Both the position numbers and the translations under genes were made by a program. Positions 1-7,909 of a stretch of 64,000 nt of DNA are shown piece by piece. Source of the stretch: Halobacillus naozhouensis (GTDB lineage: Bacteria; Bacillota; Bacilli; Bacillales; Halobacillaceae). The stretch is from NCBI RefSeq assembly GCF_029714185.1, contig NZ_CP121671.1, forward strand, positions 2,170,001-2,234,000, given 5' to 3'. How positions within the stretch are numbered: the first letter of the stretch is position 1; the number at the start of each line of letters is the position of its first letter. Below the pieces are notes generated by a model. That model did no database searches and was not told where the DNA came from. It was given only the letters and a program-made list of their open reading frames with translations.

Positions 1-1
1 A

Positions 2-1083
2 TTTGTTTTATCAGAAGGTCATTCCTCCATCGAAAATACGATTGCGTTTATTAATAAAGAGCCATTTGCCGCAACATGGCTCACTGAAAAAGAGTTGCGA
101 ACACCCTACGTCACTTTAGATGCTAACGTAAATTATCGTAATCCAAGCCGAGGACCACGATTAGACAGAGTCGTTTTTCGCAATCATCTTTCCAAAGCAG
201 AGGCATTATACTTCTGTACAACAACTGAGGGATACGTAGATTTAGTAACTGAACTGACCCCTAAAGATATACAGCAAGTTGAACTTCTCCCTATGCTAAA
301 TTAGTCACTTCAGAAGGAAATGAAGTGGTTACAGGAATCTTTAATCGATTTCAATCTGATGTCGATTTTGACGAATACAATCTACGGATTTCCCTAAACA
401 AAGCCATACGTCGGGATGAAATTGTCCAACAGGTTTACAGAGGTCATGCGAATCTCACTCCTGCGTTGATACCACCATGGGCCTATGATTTCCCTGAGGG
501 GTTAGAGCCGATTATGTATAACAGAGACCAATCCCAAAAGTTATTCAGAAGCTCAGGTTATCCAAGAACAAGACCCTTAAAAATAGTCGCTTTCCAAAAA
601 CATGCAAGTCTATTGAAGGCTATAGCTGCACAAATAGAGGAGACTTTATCCATCAAGGTTGAAACAACGGTTATTCCAAAACAAGAGGAAACAAAATGGA
701 AACGCGTGGTGGCTGAAAAGAAACTGATTCCTGGATGGGATATTTTAATAGCCAGTACTTCAACGCAATTCTATGAAGGAACCCCGGCTTTTTTTCATAG
801 AGAATTTTTTGGTTTTGACGGAGCCCTCAGAACAGGACCAGAGCTGCCGGAGTTTGATCAGGTCTATAAAAAGATGGTAAATCAGATTCAGCGTAGGGAG
901 CTGCTGGAGGCGGCAAAAGATGTGGATCGATTTGTATATAAAAACGCTTTATCCCTGTTTTTATGTGTGCCGCAAAAACTTTACGCAGTAAATAGACATG
1001 TTGATTTCAATCCTTATCGAACCACTTTTGAGCTGGCAGAAACAGAAGTCGAAGAAAGACATTGGTCTCGAAGATTGAGATAA
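2..1083 (+). pseudogene. Family 5 solute-binding (SgrR/peptide-binding-like) protein, partial and frameshifted
   Basis: The reading frame is open from the window edge (frame of base 2) to a TAG at 302-304. Homologous-looking sequence then continues in another frame to 1083. The two halves join naturally near 281-290, where the first frame reads V-E and the other continues S-P-Y-A-K-L-V-T-S-E-G, so a one-base indel is the likely break. The product resembles the C-terminal part of SBP_bac_5 proteins (oligopeptide-binding proteins, also the ligand domain of SgrR/YhjP-type regulators). Typical stretches are N-Y-R-N-P-S-R-G-P-R-L-D-R and W-D-I-L-I-A. The N-terminus lies outside the window, so a secreted binding protein and an HTH-fused regulator cannot be told apart. 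A sequencing error is an alternative to a true pseudogene. Confidence 0.65.
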
Positions 1084-1091
1084 CAAATAAC

Positions 1092-1125
1092 AAGGAGGCT
1101 GCCACTCTAAAGTAACAGCCTCCTT
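1092..1125. terminator. Bidirectional intrinsic terminator
   Basis: Inverted repeat AAGGAGGCTG (1092-1101) / CAGCCTCCTT (1116-1125) with a 14-nt loop and a T-rich flank. It lies between the convergent solute-binding remnant and the nitroreductase gene. Confidence 0.75.
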
Positions 1126-1133
1126 TTGTAAAC

Positions 1134-1730
1134 TTACATTTTTCCTTTCAAACCATCTTCCGTTGAAATCCACTTCGTTACATCATTAAAATGTTTTCTA
1201 GCTCCAGCTGGTACTTCCTTCTCAGGAAATCCAATGTAAAGAAAGCCTAATACTTCTCCGTCTTCAGGTAATCCGAACAAGTCTTTCATCAGTGGATCAT
1301 AGGTTGGCTTGCCGGTTCTCCAAAATCCGCCCAAATTTAATGAATGGGCAGTTAGAAGCATATTCTGTATGGATGAATACACGGCCCCATACTCTTCTTT
1401 AGCAATTACTTTCGGATCATCCGTCGGCTCAGCGGCTACCACGATCACGGCAGGTGCGCGGAATGGCTTCTTCAATCTTTTGGCTAATTTCTTTTGATTG
1501 GTCTCCGATGAAGGATCATCCATATCTTTTTCGGCAATTTTTGCTAACACTTCGCCTAATGGCTTTCTGCCTTCACCGGTTAAGACAAAAAAGCGCCAGG
1601 GCTCTGTTCTATGATGACATGGTGCCCAAGTCCCAGCCTCAAGAATTTGTTCTAATAGTTCTTGAGGAACAGGTTTATCTGACACAAGACCCACACTTCT
1701 TCTCGTTTTGATTGCTTCTAATACGTCCAT
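1134..1730 (-). CDS. Nitroreductase family protein (YdjA/YfhC-like FMN oxidoreductase)
   Basis: A 198-aa protein of the nitroreductase fold, expected to bind FMN as a dimer and reduce substrates with NAD(P)H. The N-terminus M-D-V-L-E-A-I-K-T-R-R-S-V carries the arginines typical of the FMN phosphate contact. A-P-C-H-H-R-T-E-P-W-R-F follows as in the YdjA-like subgroup, and the C-terminal G-F-L-Y-I-G-F-P segment is the usual family end. The length fits single-domain members. It stands alone, converging on the solute-binding remnant and followed by the shared terminator. The physiological substrate cannot be predicted. Confidence 0.85.
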   Translation of the reverse strand: MDVLEAIKTRRSVGLVSDKPVPQELLEQILEAGTWAPCHHRTEPWRFFVLTGEGRKPLGEVLAKIAEKDMDDPSSETNQKKLAKRLKKPFRAPAVIVVAAEPTDDPKVIAKEEYGAVYSSIQNMLLTAHSLNLGGFWRTGKPTYDPLMKDLFGLPEDGEVLGFLYIGFPEKEVPAGARKHFNDVTKWISTEDGLKGKM

Positions 1731-1785
1731 TATGATATCCCCCTTAGAAGATAATTCTGTAAATTCCTACTGTATGATTAATTCA

Positions 1786-1829
1786 AATAAAAAAGGATCC
1801 ACATATAGTTTACTATACATGAATCCTTT
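1786..1829 (-). terminator. Terminator of the csoR-copA-copZ operon
   Basis: On the minus strand a long imperfect hairpin (outer arms AAAGGAT 1823-1829 and ATCCTTT 1792-1798, inner CTATA pairing) is followed by a T run. It lies about 20 bp after the copZ stop. Confidence 0.75.
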
Positions 1830-1849
1830 CAACTACTAATATTCATTTT

Positions 1850-2056
1850 TTAAGAAACGACATCGTAACCTTGCTCCTCAATCGCTTCATTCATTTCAGA
1901 TTCACTGATCTCGCCTTCATACGTGATAGTCACTTTGCCTGTTTCAAGATTAACCTCAACACGATCGACCCCATTTAATTCTTGAAGTGCCCCTTTTACA
2001 GCTTTTTCACAATGACCGCACGTCATCCCCTCAACATGTATCGTTTTAGTTTGCAT
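1850..2056 (-). CDS. copZ: Copper chaperone CopZ
   Basis: A 68-aa single heavy-metal-associated (HMA) domain with the Cu(I)-binding motif M-T-C-G-H-C at residues 11-16 (Cys13 and Cys16). It carries cytosolic copper to the P-type ATPase CopA. The beta-alpha-beta-beta-alpha-beta fold fits the length, with the usual C-terminal E-E-Q-G-Y-D-V. The gene follows copA by 26 bp on the same strand and shares the CsoR-controlled transcript, which ends at the hairpin at 1786-1829. Confidence 0.95.
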   Translation of the reverse strand: MQTKTIHVEGMTCGHCEKAVKGALQELNGVDRVEVNLETGKVTITYEGEISESEMNEAIEEQGYDVVS

Positions 2057-2082
2057 GATAAACTCCTTCTTTCTTGAAAGAT

Positions 2083-4467
2083 TTAAATTTTCACTCGTTT
2101 TAAACGAAGTGAATTGCTGACAACACTCACAGAACTAAAAGCCATTGCTGCCCCTGCTAACCATGGAGCTAGTAAGCCGGCAGCTGCTATTGGGATACCA
2201 GCTGAATTATAGAACAAGGCCCAAAATAAGTTTTGCCTAATATTCTTCATTGTTTTCATGCTAAGCTCTATGGCTTTCGCAATTAAGTTTAGATCACCGC
2301 CTAAAATGGTGAGATCAGCTGTTTCAATAGCTACATCAGTTCCTGTTCCGATTGCGATTCCAATATCAGCAGTGGCTAACGCCGGTGCATCATTAATGCC
2401 ATCCCCGACCATCGCTACACGCTTACCTTGTTGCTTAATTTGATCAATGTGATCAGCCTTTTCTTCCGGGATGACCCCAGCTATCACGCGGTCAATGCCC
2501 ACTTCCGCGGCAATTGCCTGGGCTGTTCTCTTATTGTCACCAGTTAACATAATTAATTCCATCCCTAAGGCTTTTAAGGTAGCCAAGGCTTCTCTAGACT
2601 CTGGTTTAACTTGATCTGCAACAGCGATTACACCGGCTATTTCATCATTAACAGCAATCAACATAGCCGTTTTTCCTTGTGATTCCCATTCTTCCATGGT
2701 TATTTCATACTTGGAAAAATCAATACCTTCTTTCTCCAGTAATTTTCTTGTCCCTACGAGAATCCGTTCGTTTTGAATGTCAGCTTCAATACCATATCCA
2801 GGGATAGCTTCAAAATGATCTACTTGGAGCAGTTCACCATGTTTTGTTCGACCATATTTCACAATAGCATCTGCAAGCGGATGTTCTGATTGAGCTTCAG
2901 CACTCATTAACAAGTTAAGAACTCGTTCATTTTCCCCGAGAAACTCCGTTACTTCTGGTTCTCCTTTTGTAATGGTTCCCGTTTTATCAAAAACAATCGT
3001 ATCCAACTTATGGGTCGTCTCGAGATACTCCCCGCCTTTATATAGGATTCCCATTTCAGCACCTTTGCCTGTACCTACCATGACAGAAGTTGGCGTGGCT
3101 AAGCCAAGAGCGCACGGACAAGCGATTACTAACACAGCAATGGAAGCTTCCAGAGCAAGAGCTAATTCACCCGAGTTGATCACAGTGATCCAAAGAAGAA
3201 ATGTCACCACAGCAATTCCAACTACAATCGGGACAAAATACCCTGAAATGATATCAGCTAATCGCTGAATTGGCGCTTTAGAGCCCTGGGCCTCCTCCAC
3301 AACTTTAATAATGTGGGACAGTGCCGTATCTTTACCTACCTTGGTCGCCCTCATCCTGACCGATCCATTTTTGTTAATGGTTGATCCGATAACCTGGTCA
3401 TGTAATGACTTTTCTACGGGAAGAGATTCCCCCGTAATCATAGATTCATCTGCAGTAGTACGCCCTTCCGTAATCACTCCGTCAACAGGGAACTTCTCTC
3501 CTGGTTTAACGAGTACAAGATCGTCAACCTCAACTTGATCAACTGGAATCCTAGTTTCTTCTCCATTTTTTAGTACCGTGGCTTCCTTAGCCTGAAGATT
3601 TAATAATCCTGAAATTGCCTGGGTAGTTCGCCCTTTTGCTACCGTTTCAAAATATTTACCTAACAAGATTAATGTAATTAAGACAGCACTTGTTTCAAAG
3701 TAAAGATTAGGTACAACAGGCTGAATTATGGATCTAATCAACTCAGCTACGCTGTAGAAATAAGCAGCGCTTGTACCTAGGGCAACTAGAACGTCCATAT
3801 TGGCTGTCTTGTTGGTAAGGTTTTTATACGCCCCTTCATAAAACTGCCAGCCGATGACAAATTGTACGGGTGTAGCTAATGTCAGCTGAATCCAAGGATT
3901 CATTAAAATGTGTGGCAATGGCAATCCGAACAAGTGATTCGCCATCATGATTAAGAGCGGAAATGAGAGTACCGCCGATATCAGCAGTTTCACTCTTTGT
4001 TGTTTGATCTGCTGGTCTTTCTGTGATTGTTTATTTTCACGATCTCCCCTAAGCTCCGCATCATATCCTAACTTTTGAATTCGTGCAATAATTTCTTCTA
4101 CCTCTAATAGTCCTGGGCGGTATTCCACTTGCCCTGTTTCATTAGCCAAGTTAACAGAAGCCTGCTCGACTCCATCCATTTTGTTTAAAACTTTCTCAAT
4201 TCTTGTGGAACATGCCGCACAGGTCATGCCAAGAATATCGAGTTCAGCGGTTTCTTTCTCCACACCATAACCTAGTTTATTTATTCGTTCTTCAATTCCT
4301 TCAGTATTAATCTTCATGGGGTCATATTGAATGCGAGCACTTTCCATTGCTAAATTGACTTGCGCCTCGACCCCATCTATTTTGTTAAGTACCTTTTCGA
4401 TTCTTGTAGAACAGGCAGCACAGGTCATGCCAGTAATACCAAGATTGATTTTCTTTTGTTCACTCAC
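2083..4467 (-). CDS. copA: Copper-exporting P1B-type ATPase CopA
   Basis: A 794-aa membrane ATPase that pumps Cu(I) out of the cell. Two N-terminal HMA domains each carry G-M-T-C-A-A-C-S (Cys16/Cys19 and Cys83/Cys86). The actuator motif T-G-E-S, the membrane metal site A-C-P-C-A-L-G, the phosphorylation motif D-K-T-G-T, the nucleotide-domain S-E-H-P-L and the hinge G-D-G-I-N-D-A-P follow in the normal order. The C-terminal membrane pair contains the N and M-xx-S-S residues of Cu(I) pumps. Length matches Bacillus CopA (about 800 aa). It sits 14 bp after csoR and before copZ, so expression should rise with copper through CsoR. All key residues are present. Confidence 0.97.
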   Translation of the reverse strand: MSEQKKINLGITGMTCAACSTRIEKVLNKIDGVEAQVNLAMESARIQYDPMKINTEGIEERINKLGYGVEKETAELDILGMTCAACSTRIEKVLNKMDGVEQASVNLANETGQVEYRPGLLEVEEIIARIQKLGYDAELRGDRENKQSQKDQQIKQQRVKLLISAVLSFPLLIMMANHLFGLPLPHILMNPWIQLTLATPVQFVIGWQFYEGAYKNLTNKTANMDVLVALGTSAAYFYSVAELIRSIIQPVVPNLYFETSAVLITLILLGKYFETVAKGRTTQAISGLLNLQAKEATVLKNGEETRIPVDQVEVDDLVLVKPGEKFPVDGVITEGRTTADESMITGESLPVEKSLHDQVIGSTINKNGSVRMRATKVGKDTALSHIIKVVEEAQGSKAPIQRLADIISGYFVPIVVGIAVVTFLLWITVINSGELALALEASIAVLVIACPCALGLATPTSVMVGTGKGAEMGILYKGGEYLETTHKLDTIVFDKTGTITKGEPEVTEFLGENERVLNLLMSAEAQSEHPLADAIVKYGRTKHGELLQVDHFEAIPGYGIEADIQNERILVGTRKLLEKEGIDFSKYEITMEEWESQGKTAMLIAVNDEIAGVIAVADQVKPESREALATLKALGMELIMLTGDNKRTAQAIAAEVGIDRVIAGVIPEEKADHIDQIKQQGKRVAMVGDGINDAPALATADIGIAIGTGTDVAIETADLTILGGDLNLIAKAIELSMKTMKNIRQNLFWALFYNSAGIPIAAAGLLAPWLAGAAMAFSSVSVVSNSLRLKRVKI

Positions 4468-4481
4468 AAGCCACCCTCCTT

Positions 4482-4799
4482 TTATTTGGAGAACTGCTGA
4501 ATAACTTTCATTAATTCATCAATAGCCTCTTCGCCTTCCCCTTTTTTTATGGCACCGGCAACGCAGTGATGGGTATGTCTTTCTAACAAAGAATACCCTA
4601 CTTTATTTAATGCATTATTTATAGCTGAAATTTGTACAAGGACATCTACACAATAGCGATCATTTTCTACCATCTTTTGAATTCCCCGTACTTGACCTTC
4701 AATACGTTTTAGACGATTGATAACGGCTTGCTTTTCATCATCCGTCCTTGGTGTTAATGGTTGTTTTCCACTGTTTTCAGGTAATGTATGCTCATCCAT
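4482..4799 (-). CDS. csoR: Copper-sensing repressor CsoR
   Basis: A 105-aa all-helical CsoR/RcnR-family repressor that releases DNA when it binds Cu(I). The three Cu ligands are present with exact family spacing: Cys50, His75 and Cys79 (intervals 25 and 4, as in the Bacillus subtilis protein). R-L-K-R-I-E-G-Q-V-R-G-I is the conserved DNA/tetramer segment. It is the first gene of csoR-copA-copZ. A CsoR-type palindrome with a run of C and G lies about 30 bp upstream, and a second copy lies before the divergent DUF4396 gene. Confidence 0.96.
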   Translation of the reverse strand: MDEHTLPENSGKQPLTPRTDDEKQAVINRLKRIEGQVRGIQKMVENDRYCVDVLVQISAINNALNKVGYSLLERHTHHCVAGAIKKGEGEEAIDELMKVIQQFSK

Positions 4800-4830
4800 T
4801 TATGACACTCCTTTCTTCCCTGTCTATAAT

Positions 4831-4847
4831 ATACCCCGTATAGGTAT
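4831..4847 (-). promoter_or_regulatory. CsoR operator in front of csoR-copA-copZ
   Basis: ATACCCCGTATAGGTAT is a 17-bp pseudo-palindrome of the TACCCC-N-GGGTA kind known for CsoR. It lies 31 bp upstream of the csoR start. Its reverse complement matches the element at 4901-4917 at 16 of 17 positions. Confidence 0.82.
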
Positions 4848-4900
4848 TTAAAGTCAATAAATAAAGATGTATATATTAATAACTACTAACGTTTATCCTA

Positions 4901-4917
4901 ATACTTATACGGGGTAT
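4901..4917 (+). promoter_or_regulatory. Second CsoR operator, in front of the DUF4396-csp pair
   Basis: ATACTTATACGGGGTAT is the near-exact mirror of the csoR operator (one mismatch in 17). It lies 33 bp upstream of the DUF4396 start codon, placing that gene and the following copper-storage gene under the same copper control. Confidence 0.78.
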
Positions 4918-4950
4918 ATATAACCGTGAAGTCAGATGAGAGGTGGTCAG

Positions 4951-5607
4951 ATGTTAGAGATTGTTTCTTGGATCGCATTAGGAGTAGGAGTCGTAAGTTC
5001 CTTAATCATTATCGTTGATATCATTAAACATCCGCAAATGATGACGATCATGAATGTGGTATGGCCGATCAATGGTTTATTCTTTGGCCCATTCGCTTTA
5101 TGGACATATTTTAAATGGGGCCGGATACATGCTAAACACCTAAAACTTGAGGATAATCGTGGCAGGCCGGCAAAGGTATTCGTATCCACAAGTCATTGTT
5201 CAGCCGGCTGTACATTAGGTGATGCTGTTGGTGTTCCTCTTGTTGCTTTAACCGCCATGACGATTGCGGGGTCAACTTTATTTGCTCACTACACAGTAGA
5301 ATTTATTTTAGCCTATGTGTTCGGTATTATTTTTCAATTTTATGCGATCTATCCAATGAATAAAAAGCAGGGAATTATGGGATCGATCAAAGAAGCTATT
5401 AAGGCTGACTCCTTTTCTTTACTTGCATTTGAAATAGGAATGTTCGGTTGGATGGCCATTGTTCATTTCTTACTTTTTACGGAACCTCCAAAGCCAACTC
5501 AACCTACTTATTGGTTCATGATGCAAATTGCGATGATTTTAGGGTTTCTAACTAGCTACCCTGCCAATTGGTTATTAGTTAAACGAGGAATTAAAGAAGA
5601 AATGTAG
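4951..5607 (+). CDS. DUF4396 multi-pass membrane protein, probably copper-responsive
   Basis: A 218-aa integral membrane protein with about six hydrophobic helices. The start is placed at the ATG at 4951, 5 bp after AGAGGTGG; the in-frame ATG at 4936 has no ribosome site. A conserved polar motif H-C-S-A-G-C-T-L-G-D-A-V-G with two cysteines and a histidine lies between helices, and methionine-rich helices follow (W-F-M-M-Q-I-A-M). The family has no established function known to me. The CsoR-type operator just upstream, and the Csp-family gene 58 bp downstream, suggest a role in copper transport or tolerance. This is inference from context. Confidence 0.82.
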   Translation: MLEIVSWIALGVGVVSSLIIIVDIIKHPQMMTIMNVVWPINGLFFGPFALWTYFKWGRIHAKHLKLEDNRGRPAKVFVSTSHCSAGCTLGDAVGVPLVALTAMTIAGSTLFAHYTVEFILAYVFGIIFQFYAIYPMNKKQGIMGSIKEAIKADSFSLLAFEIGMFGWMAIVHFLLFTEPPKPTQPTYWFMMQIAMILGFLTSYPANWLLVKRGIKEEM

Positions 5608-5665
5608 TTTTAATTTTGCTAAAAAGGAAATAGTAATATAGAACATACTATAGGAGGGTATCTTA

Positions 5666-5995
5666 ATGAGTCATCAACAATATCAAAGTGTAATTGAAGT
5701 ACTTCATGAATGTATGGAAGCCTGTAATCATTGTTTTAGCTCATGCCTTCAGGAAGATCATGTAAAAGACATGAGTGAGTGTATTCGAAAAGATCGCGAA
5801 TGCGCAGATATTTGCGCATTTTTTGAACAGTCGCTTACACGAAATACACCTTACGTAAAAGAGATCGCACAACTATGTATATCAGCTTGCCGTGATTGTG
5901 GTGAGGAATGTGCTAAACACGACCATGACCATTGCCAGGCGTGTGCAGAGGCATGTAGAAAGTGCGCGGATGAGTGTGAGAAACTAGTTTCCTAA
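5666..5995 (+). CDS. Cytosolic four-helix-bundle copper-storage protein (Csp3/YhjQ type, DUF326)
   Basis: A 109-aa protein with 16 cysteines, most spaced C-x3-C or C-x2-C along predicted helices (residues 16, 20, 23, 27, 39, 46, 50, 71, 75, 78, 82, 90, 93, 97, 100, 104). This is the pattern of the Csp family, whose four-helix bundles store many Cu(I) ions in their cores. No signal peptide is seen, as in cytosolic Csp3/YhjQ of Bacillus. The ribosome site GGAGGG precedes the ATG. It follows the DUF4396 gene in the same direction, behind a CsoR-type operator, and a strong hairpin ends the transcript. Confidence 0.92.
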   Translation: MSHQQYQSVIEVLHECMEACNHCFSSCLQEDHVKDMSECIRKDRECADICAFFEQSLTRNTPYVKEIAQLCISACRDCGEECAKHDHDHCQACAEACRKCADECEKLVS

Positions 5996-6027
5996 TAAGT
6001 AACATTGAAAAAGGGTAAAATAACTTA

Positions 6028-6059
6028 AAAGCTCCCACCTTCGAGTAGGTGGGAGCTTT
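6028..6059. terminator. Strong bidirectional terminator
   Basis: Perfect 13-bp stem AAAGCTCCCACCT (6028-6040) / AGGTGGGAGCTTT (6047-6059) with a 6-nt loop. It lies between the convergent csp gene and the cadA remnant. Confidence 0.88.
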
Positions 6060-6060
6060 C

Positions 6061-7411
6061 TTAACCATCATAGTTCGTTTTCATTAATCGTAACGAATTT
6101 AAGACTACTATTAACGTTGCTCCCATATCAGCGAAGATTGCGAGCCATAAGGTTAACCATCCAGGGATAATTAAAAGCAGTGCTACTATTTTTAATCCAA
6201 GAGCAAATGCTACATTCTGTTTGATAATCGAGAGTGTTTTACGGCTTAAAGCGATCGTATATGGCAATTTATCTAAATCCTCCGCCATCAAGGCAACATC
6301 AGCGGTTTCAAGTGCAGTATCTGTGCCAGCTCCACCCATTGCAATACCGACGGTGGCGGTGGCTAAAGCAAGGGCATCATTGATCCCATCCCCAACCATC
6401 GCAATATTTCCGTGTTGTTCTCTAAGCTGTTTGATAGCATCGAGCTTATCTTTTGGTAAAAGACCTGCTTTAATGTCACTTACACCGAGTTGATTCCCAA
6501 TAGTACGACCTGTAGCTTCATTATCTCCAGTCAGCATAACGGTTTTCTTTATCCCTAATTTATGAAGCTTTTGCAGAATGGAAAGACTACTCTTTCGCAC
6601 ATGATCAGCTACAGCGATATATCCAATTAGGTTATACTCATCTCCTATGAGCATAACGGTTTTACCTTCCATTTGTAAGTCTTTCATTTGTTCTAATACA
6701 CTTGATGGGACAGTCAGGAATTCTTCAAATAAAGCATGATTGCCAATGTAATACGTTTTCTGATCGACGGTCGCCTTTGCCCCCGGTTATGGCTGATTGG
6801 TTAACAGAAGACTGACCACTGATAACTTCCCCGTCCATTGCAATCTTTTGACCTGGCTTAATGACCATTATGTCATCAATTTGAACGTCTTCTACATCTA
6901 TTTCCACTACTTCATCGCCACGTCTAATCGTAGCTCGATTCGGTGCAATATCCATCAGTGAACGTATAGACTGGCGAGCTTTGTCCATTGAATAGCTTTC
7001 CAAAGCTTCGCTTAATGCAAATAAGAAAACAACAACAGCGCCTTCTCCCCACTCCCCAATAAGCGCCGCCCCCGATGATGGCGATCGTCATTAATGTTTT
7101 CATATCGAATTGAAGCTTAATTAAGTTCTTAATTCCAACTTTAAAAAGTACCAGCCCCCCAATTAAAATCGATACCGCAAATGTGGAGATGGTGACTACA
7201 CTTTCTTCACCGAATACAATAGAAGATATATAGCCGGTAATAAGGAACAGCAGGGGAAGCATGGTGTTAAGGTTTTCACAATTTTCCAGAAAGGAGGTTT
7301 TTGTCCTGTTTGCCGCTGACGTTCAGGATAAACTTTGTTGCCATCAAAAGAACCAGCTTGTTCTAATTGTTCAATAGAAGCTTCACCATATACGGTTATT
7401 TTGGAGGCACC
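6061..7411 (-). pseudogene. cadA: Cadmium/zinc P-type ATPase CadA remnant, internally deleted and frameshifted
   Basis: Several minus-strand frames together read as a CadA-type pump with its core missing. From the N-terminal side: the end of an HMA domain (G-A-S-K-I-T-V-Y-G), first membrane helices, a frame change near 7262-7285, M-K-T-L-M-T-I-A-I-I-G-G, another frame change near 7066-7073 in a G/C run, then S-M-D-K-A-R-Q-S-I-R-S-L and the actuator end A-I-T-G. At about 6780 the sequence jumps straight to the late nucleotide domain (A-T-V-D-Q-K-T-Y-Y-I-G-N) and runs to G-D-G-I-N-D-A and the last helices. The metal-binding C-P-C helix and the D-K-T-G-T phosphorylation site are absent, so no working pump can be made. 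Confidence 0.88.
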
Positions 7412-7768
7412 ATGGAGTAACGCAATAGAGATCAGCTGGTGTACATGTTCATCGGCTAAAGAATAGAAAACCAACTTCCCTTCCTTACGATACTTCGCTA
7501 ATTTCATATTTCGTAATAACCGTAAATGATGAGAAGCTGTGGCTTTAGTTGAACCGATGATGTTTGCTACATCACACACACATAGTTCTTTCTCTAACGT
7601 TAGAGCATAGGCGACTTTTAATCGGGTTGAATCTGACAATGCTTTAAAAAGTAGCTCTACCCCTTGAACATTATCTATTTGAGATTGAATACGGTTCACC
7701 TTTTCTTCATCAAAGCAAAATGTATCACAAGTATCAGGCGTACCTTTAACTACTGGTTCTTTTTTCAT
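7196..7768 (-). CDS. cadC: CadC-type ArsR/SmtB metal repressor with a CadA-derived tail (fusion)
   Basis: Residues 1-118 are a complete CadC-like repressor with a winged helix-turn-helix. The metal site is intact by family spacing: Cys14 and Cys18 in the N-terminal arm, Cys63 and Cys65 in E-L-C-V-C-D. S-T-K-A-T-A-S-H-H-L-R-L-L-R-N is the recognition helix. At residue 119-120 the frame runs directly into CadA sequence (G-A-S-K-I-T-V-Y-G-E-A-S-I-E-Q-L-E) and then, past a frameshift, into a meaningless tail ending at 7196, for 190 aa in all. A deletion has therefore removed the end of cadC and the start of cadA. A perfect palindrome lies upstream at 7837-7856. Whether the tailed repressor still senses metal is unknown. 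Confidence 0.85.
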   Translation of the reverse strand: MKKEPVVKGTPDTCDTFCFDEEKVNRIQSQIDNVQGVELLFKALSDSTRLKVAYALTLEKELCVCDVANIIGSTKATASHHLRLLRNMKLAKYRKEGKLVFYSLADEHVHQLISIALLHGASKITVYGEASIEQLEQAGSFDGNKVYPERQRQTGQKPPFWKIVKTLTPCFPCCSLLPAIYLLLYSVKKV

Positions 7769-7836
7769 TCTCCACCTTCATTCTAATGATTGTTTGACTG
7801 TTTGTTTATAGTATATGAAGAGTATTTGAAAATGTC

Positions 7837-7856
7837 AATCAAATATGTATTTGATT
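7837..7856 (-). promoter_or_regulatory. CadC/ArsR-type operator palindrome
   Basis: AATCAAATA (7837-7845) and TATTTGATT (7848-7856) form a perfect 9-bp inverted repeat around TG. The AT-rich TCAAATA arm resembles ArsR/CadC family operators. It lies about 70 bp upstream of the cadC fusion gene. Confidence 0.72.
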
Positions 7857-7866
7857 AATACACAAA

Positions 7867-7902
7867 AAAGGAACCATGTCCAAGTAAGAACATGGTTCCT
7901 TT
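7867..7902 (-). terminator. Terminator after the WrbA-like gene
   Basis: Perfect 12-bp stem AAAGGAACCATG (7867-7878) / CATGGTTCCTTT (7891-7902). On the minus strand it is followed by TTTTTTGTG. Confidence 0.85.
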
Positions 7903-7909
7903 AAGATAC

